This document shows, one piece after another, positions 35,697 through 45,928 of a DNA stretch of 64,000 bases. Each line of letters starts with the position of its first letter. Within the stretch, counting starts at the first letter, position 1. The notes under the pieces are model-generated. The model did no database searches and had not been told where the DNA came from. It was given only the letters and a program-made list of their open reading frames with translations. Both the position numbers and the translations under genes were made by a program. Origin of the DNA: an uncultured Paracoccaceae bacterium. Lineage in GTDB: Bacteria; Pseudomonadota; Alphaproteobacteria; Rhodobacterales; Rhodobacteraceae. The stretch is from NCBI GenBank assembly GCA_947493335.1, contig CANLQO010000001.1, positions 806,001 through 870,000 of the forward strand, written 5' to 3'.

Positions 35697-36353
35697 GTGA
35701 GCGACAGTGACAGTTTCATTAATGAAGTGACCGAAGAGGTCCGCCGCGATCAGCTGTACGGCTATCTGCGGCGCTATGGCTGGATCGCTGTGGTGCTGAT
35801 TATCGTGCTTGTCGGCGGGGCCGCTTGGAATGAATACAACAAGGCCCAGGCGACAGCAAAGGCGCAAGCAGCAGGCGATGCGCTGCTTAGCGCGTTGGCG
35901 CAAAATGACCCGGAATTCCGGATGGCCGCACTTGCCGAGGTTGAGGCCGAAGGTGCCGCGGTTGCCGTGACGGCTTTGCTGACCGCAGCAGGCCAACAGG
36001 AGGCGGGCGACATTCCGGCCGCAATGGATACCTTGGGCGCCCTGGCCGTGAATGGTGATGTGCCCGCCATCTACAATGAACTTGCAGCCTTCAAGGCGGC
36101 AATGCTTGACCCCGATCCTGCAAATCGTCGCGTCAGCCTCGAAGCTATGGCGCAGCCCGGTTTGCCTTTTGCTTTGCTGGCGCAGGAACAACTGGCGCAT
36201 GCCGATCTTGCAGCGGGCAACCCAGACGGCGCGATTGCGCGGCTCACCGCCATCATGCAGGACGCCGCCGTGACGCGGGGCTTGCTTGTGCGGGCGCAAA
36301 CCTTGATGGTGTCGCTGGGGGCAGAGCTGCCCAATGACGCGATAGTTCAATAA
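35697..36353 (+). CDS. YfgM-like tetratricopeptide membrane protein
   Basis: A 218-residue protein with a short N-terminal cytoplasmic part, one helix (GWIAVVLIIVLVGGAAW, about residues 28-44) and a periplasmic Ala-rich helical repeat domain, like YfgM, which attends the SecYEG translocon and chaperone network. The start is GTG at 35697, preceded by AAGGATGAG; the ATG-initiated longer frame has no ribosome site and would cross the operator. It is followed by bamB and der, the conserved yfgM-bamB-der order of proteobacteria. Confidence 0.85.
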   Translation: MSDSDSFINEVTEEVRRDQLYGYLRRYGWIAVVLIIVLVGGAAWNEYNKAQATAKAQAAGDALLSALAQNDPEFRMAALAEVEAEGAAVAVTALLTAAGQQEAGDIPAAMDTLGALAVNGDVPAIYNELAAFKAAMLDPDPANRRVSLEAMAQPGLPFALLAQEQLAHADLAAGNPDGAIARLTAIMQDAAVTRGLLVRAQTLMVSLGAELPNDAIVQ

Positions 36354-36374
36354 GACGCCGAAGGGGCTCGTTTC

Positions 36375-37667
36375 GTGACTGCCAAGATGAAGTTTGCCGC
36401 CGGTATCAGCCTTGCCTTTTTGGTCGCTTGTGGCGAACCCGATTTGATCTTGCCCGGCGCACGCGAGGCGATCCGCCCAGATGACGGTATCAACACAAGC
36501 GCGCCGATTTCGTTGCCGGCGACCCGTTCGAATGCCAATTGGACCCACCGTAACGGTGAGGCAGACCATACGATAACGCATCCCGCATTGAGCGGCTTGG
36601 ACCAGATTTTCGCGGTGAATATCGGAGAAGGCGACAGTCGGAAGGCCCGCATCACCGCAGATCCCGTTATCGCGAACGGGGTGATCTACACAATGGATTC
36701 GCGCGCACGTGTGACCGCCACATCGACGTCAGGCGCGCCGGTCTGGGTCGCGGACGTGCAACCCGGCAGCGACAATCGCGCCGACGCGTCTGGTGGTGGG
36801 CTGGCCTACGGTGGGGGACGTCTGTTCGTCACCAGTGGTTACGGCGAAGTCACAGCCCTTGATGCGGCCAGCGGCGGCAGGCTTTGGACGCAGGACCTTG
36901 ACGCGCCGGGCACCTCGGCCCCGACGGTTCAGGGCGAGCTTTTGTATGTGGTCGGGCGCGACAGCACAGCTTGGGCGATCGACGTCAGCAACGGCCGCGT
37001 GCGGTGGCAGCAAAGTGGCACACCGTCGGTTTCAGGCTTTTCTGGCGGGGCGGGTCCGGCTGTCGCGGGCGATCTGGCGATTTTCCCTTTCGATAGCGGC
37101 GAGGTTGTCGCGACATTCCCGCAAGGTGGATTGCGCCGTTGGTCAACGGCCGTGTCGGGTGCGCGGTCAGGCGCGGCGGCAGCGCTGTTGACGGACATCG
37201 GCGGCGATCCTGTAATCGACGGAAACCGCGTTTACGTCGGCAATGTCACCGGGCGAACAGCGGCAATTGATGCCTTCTCGGGCGAGCGGATCTGGACGGC
37301 AACCGAGGGCGCGATCAGCCCGGTTTGGCCCGCGGGCGGTTCGCTATTTTTGTTGAATGATCGCAACGAGTTGGTCCGCTTGGATGCCGCCACGGGTGAT
37401 GCGATCTGGCGCGTTGCCTTGCCCACCTTCGAAGAACGTGGGTTGTTCCGGCAGCGGCAATCGGTCTATGCGCATTATGGCCCGGTTCTGGCCGGTGGCC
37501 GTCTTCTGGTTGCATCTTCGGATGGTCAGATTCGCGCGTTTGACCCGCGTTCAGGCGCATTGATTGGCAATGCGGCCCTGCCGGGTGGCGCTGCCTCGCA
37601 CCCGGCTGTGGCCGGTGGCACACTTTATGTTGTGACCAAAGCGGGTCAGTTGGTGGCTTTCCGTTAG
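36375..37667 (+). CDS. bamB: Outer membrane assembly lipoprotein BamB (PQQ-like beta-propeller)
   Basis: BamB is a lipoprotein of the BAM complex that inserts beta-barrel proteins in the outer membrane. The 430-residue product has a signal with lipobox LVAC (about Cys19) and repeated propeller blades marked by W-x-x-x and SG-x-x-x-W patterns (DAASGGRLWTQDL, DVSNGRVRWQQSG, DAFSGERIWTA, DAATGDAIWRVAL). The start is GTG at 36375; an ATG four codons later would also work. Position between the YfgM-like gene and der supports the call. Confidence 0.88.
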   Translation: MTAKMKFAAGISLAFLVACGEPDLILPGAREAIRPDDGINTSAPISLPATRSNANWTHRNGEADHTITHPALSGLDQIFAVNIGEGDSRKARITADPVIANGVIYTMDSRARVTATSTSGAPVWVADVQPGSDNRADASGGGLAYGGGRLFVTSGYGEVTALDAASGGRLWTQDLDAPGTSAPTVQGELLYVVGRDSTAWAIDVSNGRVRWQQSGTPSVSGFSGGAGPAVAGDLAIFPFDSGEVVATFPQGGLRRWSTAVSGARSGAAAALLTDIGGDPVIDGNRVYVGNVTGRTAAIDAFSGERIWTATEGAISPVWPAGGSLFLLNDRNELVRLDAATGDAIWRVALPTFEERGLFRQRQSVYAHYGPVLAGGRLLVASSDGQIRAFDPRSGALIGNAALPGGAASHPAVAGGTLYVVTKAGQLVAFR

Positions 37668-37715
37668 CGCGCGGATGGTGTATCGCCCCGGCTCTGAGAG
37701 GCCGGAGTCGCACAG

Positions 37716-39164
37716 ATGAGTTTTACCCTTGCTATTGTGGGCCGCCCGAATGTGGGCAAATCCACGCTGTTCAACCGTCTGGTTGGCAAAAAGCTCGCGC
37801 TGGTCGATGACCAGCCAGGGGTGACGCGCGACCTGCGCGAGGGACCTGCGCGTTTGGGTGATTTACGTTTTACGGTGATCGACAGCGCGGGTCTTGAGGA
37901 TGCAACCGACGACAGCTTGCAAGGACGTATGCGGCGTCTGACCGAGCGTGCGGTTGAAATGGCCGACGTGTGCCTGTTCTTGATTGACGCGCGTGCGGGT
38001 GTGCTGCCCGCAGACGAAATCTTTGCCGATATCCTGCGCAAGAAAAATGCGCATGTGATCCTCGCCGCCAACAAGGCCGAAGGCAAAGCGGGGGAGGCTG
38101 GTTTCCTTGAGGCCTACGGGCTTGGTCTGACAGAGCCGATCCGTTTGTCTGCCGAACACGGTGAGGGGCTGGACGAGCTTTACCATATGCTGATGCCGTT
38201 GGCCGATGGGTTTGCCGAACGTGCTGCCGCTGACGCGCCAGAGACAGACGTGGATGTGGATGAAGACGACGAGGACGTCGCCCGCGTTCCAACGCCTGAG
38301 AAGCCGTTGCAGATTGCGGTTGTCGGCCGTCCCAATGCCGGTAAGTCGACGCTGATCAACAAAATCATCGGTGAAGAGCGTCTGCTGACCGGGCCAGAGG
38401 CCGGGATTACCCGCGACGCGATCTCGGTCCAGTCGGACTGGGGTGGGGTGCCGATGCGGATCTTTGACACCGCAGGCATGCGCAAAAAGGCCAAAGTGCA
38501 GGAAAAGCTCGAAAAACTGTCGGTCAGCGATGGGCTTCGTGCGGTAAAGTTCGCCGAAGTTGTCGTCGTACTTCTGGATGTTGAAATCCCATTCGAGCAG
38601 CAAGACCTGCGCATCGCTGATTTGGCTGAACGCGAAGGCCGCGCGGTCGTCATTGCGGTCAACAAATGGGACACAGAGGACGAAAAGCAGGACAAGCTGA
38701 AGAAGCTGAAGCAGGAATTTGCGCGGATGCTGCCGCAGTTGAAAGGCGCGCCGCTGATCACAGTGTCGGCCAAAACGGGCAAAGGGCTGGACCGGCTGCA
38801 ACAGGCGATCATGCGGGCGCATGACGTCTGGAACCGGCGGGTCAGCACAGCGCAACTAAACCGCTGGCTGACGGGCATGCTGGAACAGCATCCGCCTCCC
38901 GCGCCGGGCGGCAAACGGATCAAAATGCGCTATATGACGCAGGTGAAAACGCGCCCGCCAGGCTTTGTGGTCATGACGTCATTCCCCGATCAGGTGCCTG
39001 CGTCCTATAGTCGCTATCTGGTGAACGGGCTGCGCGAAGACTTTGACATGCCGGGCACACCGATCAGGCTGGTCCTGCGGGATCAGGGCGACAAGAACCC
39101 CTATAAGGGCAAGAAGTCGTCTCAACCCTCTCGCTTGTCCAAACACCTCAAGAAGGGCGGGTAA
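37716..39164 (+). CDS. der: Ribosome-associated GTPase Der
   Basis: Der (EngA) is an essential GTPase for 50S subunit assembly with two tandem GTPase domains and a KH-like C-terminal domain. Both G1 motifs are seen, GRPNVGKST (residues 9-17) and GRPNAGKST (about 206-214), with DSAG and DTAG G3 motifs and NKWD (G4 of the second domain). The linker between them is acidic ([13 protein letters not shown]). At 482 residues it is slightly longer than the E. coli protein. It follows bamB by 48 bases. Confidence 0.97.
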   Translation: MSFTLAIVGRPNVGKSTLFNRLVGKKLALVDDQPGVTRDLREGPARLGDLRFTVIDSAGLEDATDDSLQGRMRRLTERAVEMADVCLFLIDARAGVLPADEIFADILRKKNAHVILAANKAEGKAGEAGFLEAYGLGLTEPIRLSAEHGEGLDELYHMLMPLADGFAERAAADAPETDVDVDEDDEDVARVPTPEKPLQIAVVGRPNAGKSTLINKIIGEERLLTGPEAGITRDAISVQSDWGGVPMRIFDTAGMRKKAKVQEKLEKLSVSDGLRAVKFAEVVVVLLDVEIPFEQQDLRIADLAEREGRAVVIAVNKWDTEDEKQDKLKKLKQEFARMLPQLKGAPLITVSAKTGKGLDRLQQAIMRAHDVWNRRVSTAQLNRWLTGMLEQHPPPAPGGKRIKMRYMTQVKTRPPGFVVMTSFPDQVPASYSRYLVNGLREDFDMPGTPIRLVLRDQGDKNPYKGKKSSQPSRLSKHLKKGG

Positions 39165-39223
39165 GGCCTTAATATTGCCGGGAAAACCGCTGCCGCACGC
39201 CGGGTAATGTTGCCCGCCCAGCG

Positions 39224-39243
39224 AAGTCAGGAACTCCTGACTT
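39224..39243 (+). promoter_or_regulatory. Perfect 8-bp hairpin in the der-DUF2235 leader
   Basis: AAGTCAGG and CCTGACTT pair around an AACT loop. It lies 10 bases before the larger terminator-like hairpin, so the two form a tandem leader structure. Confidence 0.5.
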
Positions 39244-39253
39244 GCCTGATACC

Positions 39254-39297
39254 CCCCTGTTCGTCGAGCATATCGACATTGAACAGGGGACTTTTTT
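39254..39297 (+). terminator. Terminator-like hairpin overlapping the DUF2235 ribosome site
   Basis: CCCCTGTTC (39254-39262) pairs with GAACAGGGG (39281-39289), and inside it GTCGA pairs with TCGAC around a GCATA loop, giving 14 pairs with a 3-base bulge. TTTTTT follows at 39292-39297 and the DUF2235 ATG begins at 39299. The ribosome site AGGGGA is within the 3' arm. It may terminate der transcripts, control the next gene by attenuation or occlusion, or both. Confidence 0.75.
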
Positions 39298-39298
39298 C

Positions 39299-40474
39299 AT
39301 GAAACGCATCGCAATTTTCTGCGATGGAACGTGGAACCGTCACGATTCCAAATCGCAAACCAATGTTGTCCGCATGGCGCGAGCGGTCAAGTTGACGGCG
39401 GATGATGATATCTCTCAACAGGTATTCTACTTCATGGGCGTCGGGTCAGGGCGGGGTTCCAACGCCTTTGCCCGGTTCACCGACCGCGCCATGGGGGGCG
39501 CGTTGGGCTGGGGTCTGATCCAGAATATTGAGGACGCGTATCGCAGCTTGGTCTTTTCCTATGAGCCGGGAGACGAGATATACATCTTTGGCTTTTCGCG
39601 TGGGGCCTATACTGCCCGATCGCTTGCCGGCCTGATCCGGGCGGTGGGGATCTGTCCGCGCGAAAATGCGCACCGGATCCCCGAAGCGATCGAAGAATAC
39701 CGCCGCCCGAAACACGGCATCCGCGACGCCAATGATCCGTCAAAGTACATCTGGCGGGCCGAATATGCGCCCGAAACAGCAACCACGCCCGAAGAGCTGA
39801 CCTGGCGGCGAAAATCTCGACCCGGCAATCCTGTTTTGTTGCAAATCAAATACTTGGGGGTCTGGGATACGGTGGGTGCAATGGGCGTTCCGGGCTATTG
39901 GATGACCGCACCTTTGCTGAATTCACGCCATCAGTTCCACGATACCGAGCTATCGGATACGGTGCTGGCAGCGCGCCACGCGGTTGCCATTGATGAGCGT
40001 CGCAAGACGTTCCCGCCCACTCAGTGGAGCAATCTTGAAGCGCTTAACGCGAAGAAACTGGGCCTGCCGGAGGACCAGCCGCTGGATCCTGCGACGTTGG
40101 CGCAGTGGGACTATCGGGAGGAGTGGTTTCCCGGTGATCACGGTTCCGTTGGCGGCGGCGGCGACCAGCGCGGTCTGGCGGCATACAGCTTTGAATGGGT
40201 AGCGGAAGGGGCACATGCCGCGGGCCTTGATTTGCGTGCGGATGTGCGCATGCGGATTGACCAGCAGCGCAATATTCTGGCCCCGTTGCAGGCCACAACA
40301 CGCAAGAAACTGGCAGGCAAACTTTTGGCGCTCAGCAGCAAAGACCGCGACGGGCCGCACGACATGACTTGTGTGTCACAGGCGACGCATGACCGCTTTA
40401 CCGCGAGCGCGGGGGACTATCAGCCCCGCGCGCTGCGGTGGGTTCTGGACCGGTTGCAAAGTCTGTTGAACTAG
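39299..40474 (+). CDS. DUF2235 alpha/beta-hydrolase-like protein
   Basis: DUF2235 proteins have an alpha/beta-hydrolase fold; some are type VI secretion phospholipase effectors (Tle1-like), others are housekeeping enzymes of unknown role. The 391-residue product begins with the signature [11 protein letters not shown] (Asp9) and holds the nucleophile elbow GFSRG (Ser100) in [15 protein letters not shown], and a [10 protein letters not shown] block with a possible catalytic Asp (about 187-196). No signal peptide, membrane helix or VgrG/Hcp neighbour is seen, so an effector role is not supported here. The start is at ATG 39299; the TTG frame upstream crosses a hairpin. It ends 4 bases inside serS. 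Confidence 0.88.
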   Translation: MKRIAIFCDGTWNRHDSKSQTNVVRMARAVKLTADDDISQQVFYFMGVGSGRGSNAFARFTDRAMGGALGWGLIQNIEDAYRSLVFSYEPGDEIYIFGFSRGAYTARSLAGLIRAVGICPRENAHRIPEAIEEYRRPKHGIRDANDPSKYIWRAEYAPETATTPEELTWRRKSRPGNPVLLQIKYLGVWDTVGAMGVPGYWMTAPLLNSRHQFHDTELSDTVLAARHAVAIDERRKTFPPTQWSNLEALNAKKLGLPEDQPLDPATLAQWDYREEWFPGDHGSVGGGGDQRGLAAYSFEWVAEGAHAAGLDLRADVRMRIDQQRNILAPLQATTRKKLAGKLLALSSKDRDGPHDMTCVSQATHDRFTASAGDYQPRALRWVLDRLQSLLN

Positions 40475-41763
40475 ACCAGCGCGCCCTCTGCGGTGATGCG
40501 TGTCTTTCCACGCAAGTAGGGGTGCAACACCTCGGGCAGGTCAACGGAACCGTCTTCTTGCTGGCCGTTTTCAAGCACCGCGATCAGCGCCCGTCCAACG
40601 GCAAGACCAGACCCGTTCAGCGTGTGCACGAACTGCGGTTTGCCACCATCAGATGGCTTGAACCGCGCGTTCATGCGCCGCGCCTGATAGTCACCGGCAA
40701 CAGAGACAGAGCTGATTTCCCGAAACGTGTTCTGACCCGGCAACCAGACCTCGATATCGTGGGTTTTGCGCATACCTGCACCCAGATCGCCGGTGCACAG
40801 TACGACCGTGCGGTAAGCAAGCCCAAGTTTTTCCAGAATTTTCTCGGCGCAACCGGTCATCCGCTTGTGTTCCGCATCCGAATGATCGGGGTGGCAGATC
40901 GAGACCATTTCGACCTTTTCGAATTGGTGCTGCCGCAACATGCCGGCAGTGTCACGCCCCGCGCTGCCCGCCTCAGACCGGAAACACTGTGTGTGGGCGA
41001 CGTAGCGGCGGGGCAGATAATCCTCGTCCACAGTCATGCCATTCACGATATTGGTCAGCGTCACCTCGGCTGTCGGGATCAGCCACCAGCCATTGGTGGT
41101 TTGATAGCTGTCCTCGCCAAATTTGGGCAATTGCCCGGTGCCGATCATCATTTCTTCGCGCACCAGCACGGGGGTCATGGTTTCTGTCAAACCATGCTCT
41201 TCCACATGCACGTCCAACATGAACTGTGCGAGCGCGCGATGCAGGCGTGCGACTGAGCCAGACAGCAACACAAAGCGGCTGCCAGAGAGTTTCGCGGCGG
41301 TCTCAAAGTCCATGCCGTCCTGAACGGCCGGAATTTCATAATGCTCTTTGGGCGTGAAGCTGAAATTGCGGGGGCTGCCCGCGCGATGGATTTCGACGTT
41401 GTCTTCTTCGTCGTCGCCGTCAGGCACGTCGTCATAGGGCAAGTTGGGAATGGCCAACAACAGATCGTGCAATTCCCTGTCGTGGGACTTGGCGGCCTCT
41501 TGCAGTGTTGCAATCTCGCCTTTCTTCTCGGCCACAAGGGCGCGCAGGCGTTCGAACTCTGCTTCGTCGCCACGCCCTTTGGCTGCGCCCACCTCTTTGG
41601 CGGCCTTGTTCGCCTCGGCCTGGGCGTCCTCGGCCTTTTGAATAGCTGCGCGGCGGGCTGCATCAATGTCGAGCACACGTGACGACATCGCTTCCATCCC
41701 GCGACGAGAGAGGGCGGCGTCAAATGCGCCGGGGTTCTCACGGATGGTTTTGATGTCGTGCAT
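40471..41763 (-). CDS. serS: Serine--tRNA ligase
   Basis: The class II synthetase charges tRNA-Ser. The 430-residue protein has the N-terminal antiparallel coiled-coil arm (residues about 30-105, with [19 protein letters not shown]) that holds the tRNA long arm, motif 2 [22 protein letters not shown] and motif 3 [16 protein letters not shown]. The long arm is typical. The start [14 protein letters not shown] at 41763 is the normal family start; the upstream frame is spurious. The divergent yajC lies 288 bases away. Confidence 0.96.
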   Translation of the reverse strand: MHDIKTIRENPGAFDAALSRRGMEAMSSRVLDIDAARRAAIQKAEDAQAEANKAAKEVGAAKGRGDEAEFERLRALVAEKKGEIATLQEAAKSHDRELHDLLLAIPNLPYDDVPDGDDEEDNVEIHRAGSPRNFSFTPKEHYEIPAVQDGMDFETAAKLSGSRFVLLSGSVARLHRALAQFMLDVHVEEHGLTETMTPVLVREEMMIGTGQLPKFGEDSYQTTNGWWLIPTAEVTLTNIVNGMTVDEDYLPRRYVAHTQCFRSEAGSAGRDTAGMLRQHQFEKVEMVSICHPDHSDAEHKRMTGCAEKILEKLGLAYRTVVLCTGDLGAGMRKTHDIEVWLPGQNTFREISSVSVAGDYQARRMNARFKPSDGGKPQFVHTLNGSGLAVGRALIAVLENGQQEDGSVDLPEVLHPYLRGKTRITAEGALV

Positions 41764-42051
41764 CGGATCAGTCCTTTGGTTGATTGGGTGCCGCTCATAT
41801 GCCTGATCCGTGCGGTCGGGAAAAGGGGGCGCGTCCCGGTCGGGAGGGAAAATCGCGCTCTGAGGTCGCGCCGCGACGGTTTGGTACTGGTGCAGCAGTG
41901 ATCCATTCATATATGGCGAAGGAAAGCAGGCGCCATGTGCCCCGAATTCGGGCGTATGTGCGGTTGCCAATCAGGGGTGCGGCACATAATGTGCCGCGAC
42001 TTTCACGCGTGCAGCAGGGGCCGCCGCGCCAGCCAGTAAAAAGGGACCACC

Positions 42052-42333
42052 ATGCAGGGTATTGGCCAAATCATTCCGCTACTTCTGATCTTTGCGATCA
42101 TGTACTTCCTGTTGATCCGGCCGCAGCAGAAAAAGCTGAAGGAACATCAGGCCATGGTGGCGGCCCTGCGCCGCGGTGACCGGGTCATTACACAAGGTGG
42201 CGTCGTCGGCAAAGTGACCAAAGTCAAGGACGACGACAATGAGATCGAAGTCGAAATTGCCAGCGGTGTGAACGTGCGCGTTGTGCGTTCGACCATTGCC
42301 ACCGTTTTGAACAAGACCGAACCTGCAAAATAA
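42052..42333 (+). CDS. yajC: Preprotein translocase subunit YajC
   Basis: YajC joins SecDF in the holo-translocon. The 93-residue protein has one membrane helix (IGQIIPLLLIFAIMYFLLI) and the family block RPQQKKLKEHQAMVAAL, followed by GDRVITQGGVVGKV. It is the first gene of the unit with secDF, the Mth938-like gene and ccmABCDG, and its end lies 18 bases before the secDF start. Confidence 0.96.
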   Translation: MQGIGQIIPLLLIFAIMYFLLIRPQQKKLKEHQAMVAALRRGDRVITQGGVVGKVTKVKDDDNEIEVEIASGVNVRVVRSTIATVLNKTEPAK

Positions 42334-42351
42334 GCCTGAAGGGCGCACCTG

Positions 42352-44955
42352 ATGCTGAATATCTCTCCGTTCCGGCAGGTCATGATTTGGCTGACGGTGG
42401 TTGCGGGCCTGATGCTTGCGCTGCCCAATGGGTTCTATACCCGGGTCGAGGCGCACAACGACGCAATCGCGACAGGCTTTGAGGATGCGTCCTGGCCCGC
42501 CTTTCTGCCATCTGGCCTGGTGAATCTTGGTCTTGATCTGCGGGGGGGCGCGCATTTGCTGGCCGAGGTGCATGTCGAGGACGTGCATGCGGCCATCATG
42601 CTCGCGACATGGCCAGAGGTGCGCGATGCGTTGGCTGCGGAACGGGATATTGTTGGTTTTGTGCAGCGGGACGAAACAGCGCCCGAGAACATTTTGCGCG
42701 TCACGATCTCTGAGCCAACGGGCATCGACCGAGCGTTGGAAATCGTCCGCGGCCTAGCGCGTCCGGTTCAATCATTCACGGGTGTCGGCACGACCGACAT
42801 TGAAGTCAGCAATGTCGGTACGCTGATCACGATCCAACTGTCCGAGGCCGAAATACAGGCGATTGACGAGCGCACGATGCAGCAGTCGCTTGAAATCATA
42901 CGCCGCCGGATTGATGAGGCTGGTACGCGCGAGCCGACGATCCAGCGACAAGGCACTGACCGGGTGCTTGTGCAAGTGCCGGGTGTCGGCTCTGCGCAAG
43001 AGGTCAAGGACCTGATCGGTCAAACGGCCCAGCTCACCTTTCAGCCGGTCGTAAACAGGGCCAGCAGCGCCGATCAACCCGCAGGACCTGGCAATGAGAC
43101 ATTGCCTTCGCTGGATGAGGAGGGTGTTTTCTACATCCTTGAGCAACAGCCAGTTGTCACCGGCGAAGAGCTTGTTGATGCCCAGCCCGCTTTTGACCAG
43201 AACGGTCGGCCAGCGGTCAACTTCCGCTTTAACGTCTCGGGCGCACGCAAGTTTGGTGACTACACGCTGGATAACATCGGGTCACCTTTTGCGATTGTGC
43301 TAGATGATGAGGTGATTAGCGCACCCGTTATCCAAAGCCATATTCCCGGTGGCTCCGGCATCATCACCGGGAACTTCACGGTTGAGGAATCGACTGAACT
43401 TGCGATTTTGCTGCGGGCAGGGGCCTTGCCCGCGGAACTTACCTTCCTTGAAGAACGGACCATTGGCCCGGAATTGGGGCAGGACAGTATCGACGCAGGT
43501 AAGATTGCCTGCATCGTCGCGGGCATTGCGGTGCTGCTCTACATGTTTGCCAGCTATGGCCGCTTTGGCCTATTTGCCAACGTTGCGCTTGTGATTAACG
43601 TCGGTCTGATCTTTGGCCTTTTGTCGCTGATCGGGGCAACGCTGACGCTGCCAGGCATCGCAGGTATCGTATTGACAATCGGTATGGCAGTGGATGCAAA
43701 TGTGATCGTCTTTGAACGCATTCGCGAAGAGCTAAAAACCGCCAAGGGACCTGCACGCGCAATTGAACTGGGTTATGAAAAGGCCCTGTCGTCCATCATC
43801 GATGCCAACACCACCACATTCATCACCGCGATGATCCTTTACGTCATGGGGTCTGGACCGGTGAAGGGTTTTGCCATCACGCTAGGCCTTGGCATCATCA
43901 CGTCGGTGTTCACTGCGCTTTTTGTCACCCGTGCGATCATTTCGATGTGGTTCGCCCGCAAGCGGCCAAAACAGATCATGGCAGGTCCGCGTCTGAAACT
44001 GGCACCGGCCGAGCCGAAGTTCGACTTTTTCAGCCGCGCCCGGCTTTGGCTGGGGATCAGCGGCATCGCCATCATCATGGCGATGGGGTCCTTTGCCATA
44101 CAGGGCCTGAACTTTGGCATCGACTTTCAAGGCGGCACCTCAATCCGCACAGACGGTGAAGTGGCCGTTGATGTCGGCGCGTATCGTGCGGCACTTGAGC
44201 CACTTGAGCTGGGCGACGTGTCAATCACCGAAGTGTTCGACCCGACGTTTGAAGCGGATCAGAATGTGGCCATGGTCCGCATTCAGGCGCAAGAGGGGGC
44301 CGAGGCGGTCACAACCGACACGATCGCGGCTGTTCAGACTGCCCTGCAAGGTGTGGACGCTTCCATCACCTTCACGTCTGTGGAATCCGTGGGCCCCAAA
44401 GTTTCGGGCGAATTGATCCGCACGGCGTTTATTGCTGTGGCGCTCGCTGTTGTTGCGATCCTGTTTTATATCTGGCTGCGATTTGAGTGGCAGTTCGCCG
44501 TCGGGGCAGTGCTCGCGCTTGTGCATGACGTGGCCTTGACCGTTGGCATTTTCTCAGAACTCCAGATCAGGTTCGATCTGGCCATTGTCGCGGCCTTGCT
44601 GACGATTGTGGGCTATTCGATCAACGACACGGTGATCGTCTTTGACCGCGTGCGCGAGAACTTGCGAAAATACAAGAAACGCGACCTCAAAGAGGTCCTG
44701 AACCTGTCCATTAACGAAACGCTCAGCCGGACCCTGATGACCTCTGGCACCACGTTGCTGGCATTGTTGGCGCTGTTTGTTTTGGGTGGTGATGTGATCC
44801 GGGGTTTTGTCTTTGCGATGATGTGGGGCGTGGTGATCGGGACATATTCTTCGATCTTTGTGGCCACAGCGATCCTTCTGGTGCTGGGTGTCAAACGCGA
44901 CTGGTCCAAGCAGGACCTCAGCAAGGGCACGCGCTACGGGAATATCGACGCCTGA
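42352..44955 (+). CDS. secDF: Fused SecD-SecF protein translocase subunit
   Basis: This 867-residue protein uses the proton motive force to pull proteins out of the Sec channel. The SecD half (about 1-555) has the LGLDLRGGAHLL motif near 60, the large periplasmic P1 domain, and helices ending in the GMAVDANVIVFERIREEL motif. The SecF half (about 560-860) has GIDFQGGTSIRTD, and the YSINDTVIVFDRVRENL motif. The two are normally separate genes in E. coli; a single chain is known from several lineages including roseobacters. It overlaps the next gene by one base. Confidence 0.95.
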   Translation: MLNISPFRQVMIWLTVVAGLMLALPNGFYTRVEAHNDAIATGFEDASWPAFLPSGLVNLGLDLRGGAHLLAEVHVEDVHAAIMLATWPEVRDALAAERDIVGFVQRDETAPENILRVTISEPTGIDRALEIVRGLARPVQSFTGVGTTDIEVSNVGTLITIQLSEAEIQAIDERTMQQSLEIIRRRIDEAGTREPTIQRQGTDRVLVQVPGVGSAQEVKDLIGQTAQLTFQPVVNRASSADQPAGPGNETLPSLDEEGVFYILEQQPVVTGEELVDAQPAFDQNGRPAVNFRFNVSGARKFGDYTLDNIGSPFAIVLDDEVISAPVIQSHIPGGSGIITGNFTVEESTELAILLRAGALPAELTFLEERTIGPELGQDSIDAGKIACIVAGIAVLLYMFASYGRFGLFANVALVINVGLIFGLLSLIGATLTLPGIAGIVLTIGMAVDANVIVFERIREELKTAKGPARAIELGYEKALSSIIDANTTTFITAMILYVMGSGPVKGFAITLGLGIITSVFTALFVTRAIISMWFARKRPKQIMAGPRLKLAPAEPKFDFFSRARLWLGISGIAIIMAMGSFAIQGLNFGIDFQGGTSIRTDGEVAVDVGAYRAALEPLELGDVSITEVFDPTFEADQNVAMVRIQAQEGAEAVTTDTIAAVQTALQGVDASITFTSVESVGPKVSGELIRTAFIAVALAVVAILFYIWLRFEWQFAVGAVLALVHDVALTVGIFSELQIRFDLAIVAALLTIVGYSINDTVIVFDRVRENLRKYKKRDLKEVLNLSINETLSRTLMTSGTTLLALLALFVLGGDVIRGFVFAMMWGVVIGTYSSIFVATAILLVLGVKRDWSKQDLSKGTRYGNIDA

Positions 44956-45308
44956 TGCGCCTGAATGAGGTCACATATACCGATGCCAAGCCTGTCGATG
45001 GTTATGGCCCCGGCTTCTTTCGTATCGGTGGGCAGGTCATCGAAGGCGCTGTCATGGTTTTCCCCGACGGCGCGCGCGGCTGGGGCGGTTACGATGACGC
45101 GGCCGCGCTGATTGCCCGAGCCAGTGACGTCGATGTTGTTTTTGTCGGCACCGGGGCGGACGTTGCGCATGTGCCCGCCGACTTCCGCGGGGCATTGGAA
45201 GATGCCGGACTGGGTGTTGAGGCGATGGCCTCACCTGCGGCCTGCCGCACATACAACGTCTTGCTAAGCGAGGGGCGTCGCGTCGCGTTGGCCCTGTTGC
45301 CGGTCTGA
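44955..45308 (+). CDS. Mth938-like domain protein
   Basis: The 117-residue cytoplasmic protein belongs to the DUF498/Mth938 family, whose mitochondrial member NDUFAF3 takes part in complex I assembly. Typical blocks are YGPGFFRIGGQ, VDVVFVGTGADV and SPAACRTYNVLLSEGRRVALALLPV. Role in bacteria is uncertain; its constant place between secDF and ccmA suggests a link to membrane protein biogenesis. The start ATG shares a base with the secDF stop (TGATG). Confidence 0.85.
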   Translation: MRLNEVTYTDAKPVDGYGPGFFRIGGQVIEGAVMVFPDGARGWGGYDDAAALIARASDVDVVFVGTGADVAHVPADFRGALEDAGLGVEAMASPAACRTYNVLLSEGRRVALALLPV

Positions 45309-45313
45309 CCGTG

Positions 45314-45928
45314 ATGTTGCAGGTCAACGCCTTGGCCTGCGCGCGAGGCGGTGTGCCGGTTCTCGAAAATGTAAGCTTTGATCTGGCGGGCGGCCAAGCT
45401 CTGGTACTGCGTGGTCCAAATGGCGTGGGCAAAACGACGCTTCTGCGCACCCTTGCTGGCTTGCAACCGGCCCTGTCCGGCAGCGCGACTTTTGCCGACG
45501 GGACTGGCGCTTATGCCAGCCACGCTGATGGGGTTAAGACCGCTCTTACCGTCGCAGAAAACCTGTCGTTCTGGGCACAGGTCTATGACCGCGATGTGCC
45601 AGAGACCGTTTATCAGGCCTTCGATCTGACCGACTTGCGTGACCGTTTGGCAGGCACGCTGAGTGCTGGACAAAAGCGGCGCTTGGGGCTTGCTCGACTG
45701 GGGGTGATCGGGCGCGATGTGTTGTTTCTTGATGAACCAACCGTGTCGCTCGATGGGTTCAGCGTGAAGATGTTTGCCGACTGGATGCGCGATGTGCATC
45801 TCGCAAACGGGGGCTGCGCCGTCATCGCGACCCATATCGACCTAGGGCTGGACGCGCCGGAGCTGGATCTGTCACCCTATGTCGCGGCCCCGGACGCCGC
45901 AGGCGGCAGTGATGAGGCGTTCTTGTGA
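45314..45928 (+). CDS. ccmA: Haem exporter ATP-binding protein CcmA
   Basis: CcmA is the ATPase of the CcmABCD complex that releases holo-CcmE for cytochrome c maturation. The 204-residue protein has Walker A GPNGVGKTT (about residues 35-43), the short LSAGQKRRLGLARL signature and Walker B VLFLDEPTVSLD. A GTG one codon upstream (45311) could also start. It overlaps ccmB by 4 bases. Confidence 0.95.
   Translation: MLQVNALACARGGVPVLENVSFDLAGGQALVLRGPNGVGKTTLLRTLAGLQPALSGSATFADGTGAYASHADGVKTALTVAENLSFWAQVYDRDVPETVYQAFDLTDLRDRLAGTLSAGQKRRLGLARLGVIGRDVLFLDEPTVSLDGFSVKMFADWMRDVHLANGGCAVIATHIDLGLDAPELDLSPYVAAPDAAGGSDEAFL

Noticed and set aside
39299-40474. DUF2235 protein as a type VI secretion lipase effector
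   Set aside because: No VgrG, Hcp, PAAR or immunity gene is nearby and no toxin features are visible.
41784-42179. 131-codon plus-strand frame between serS and yajC
   Set aside because: It runs into yajC in another frame, has no ribosome site and no recognisable features.
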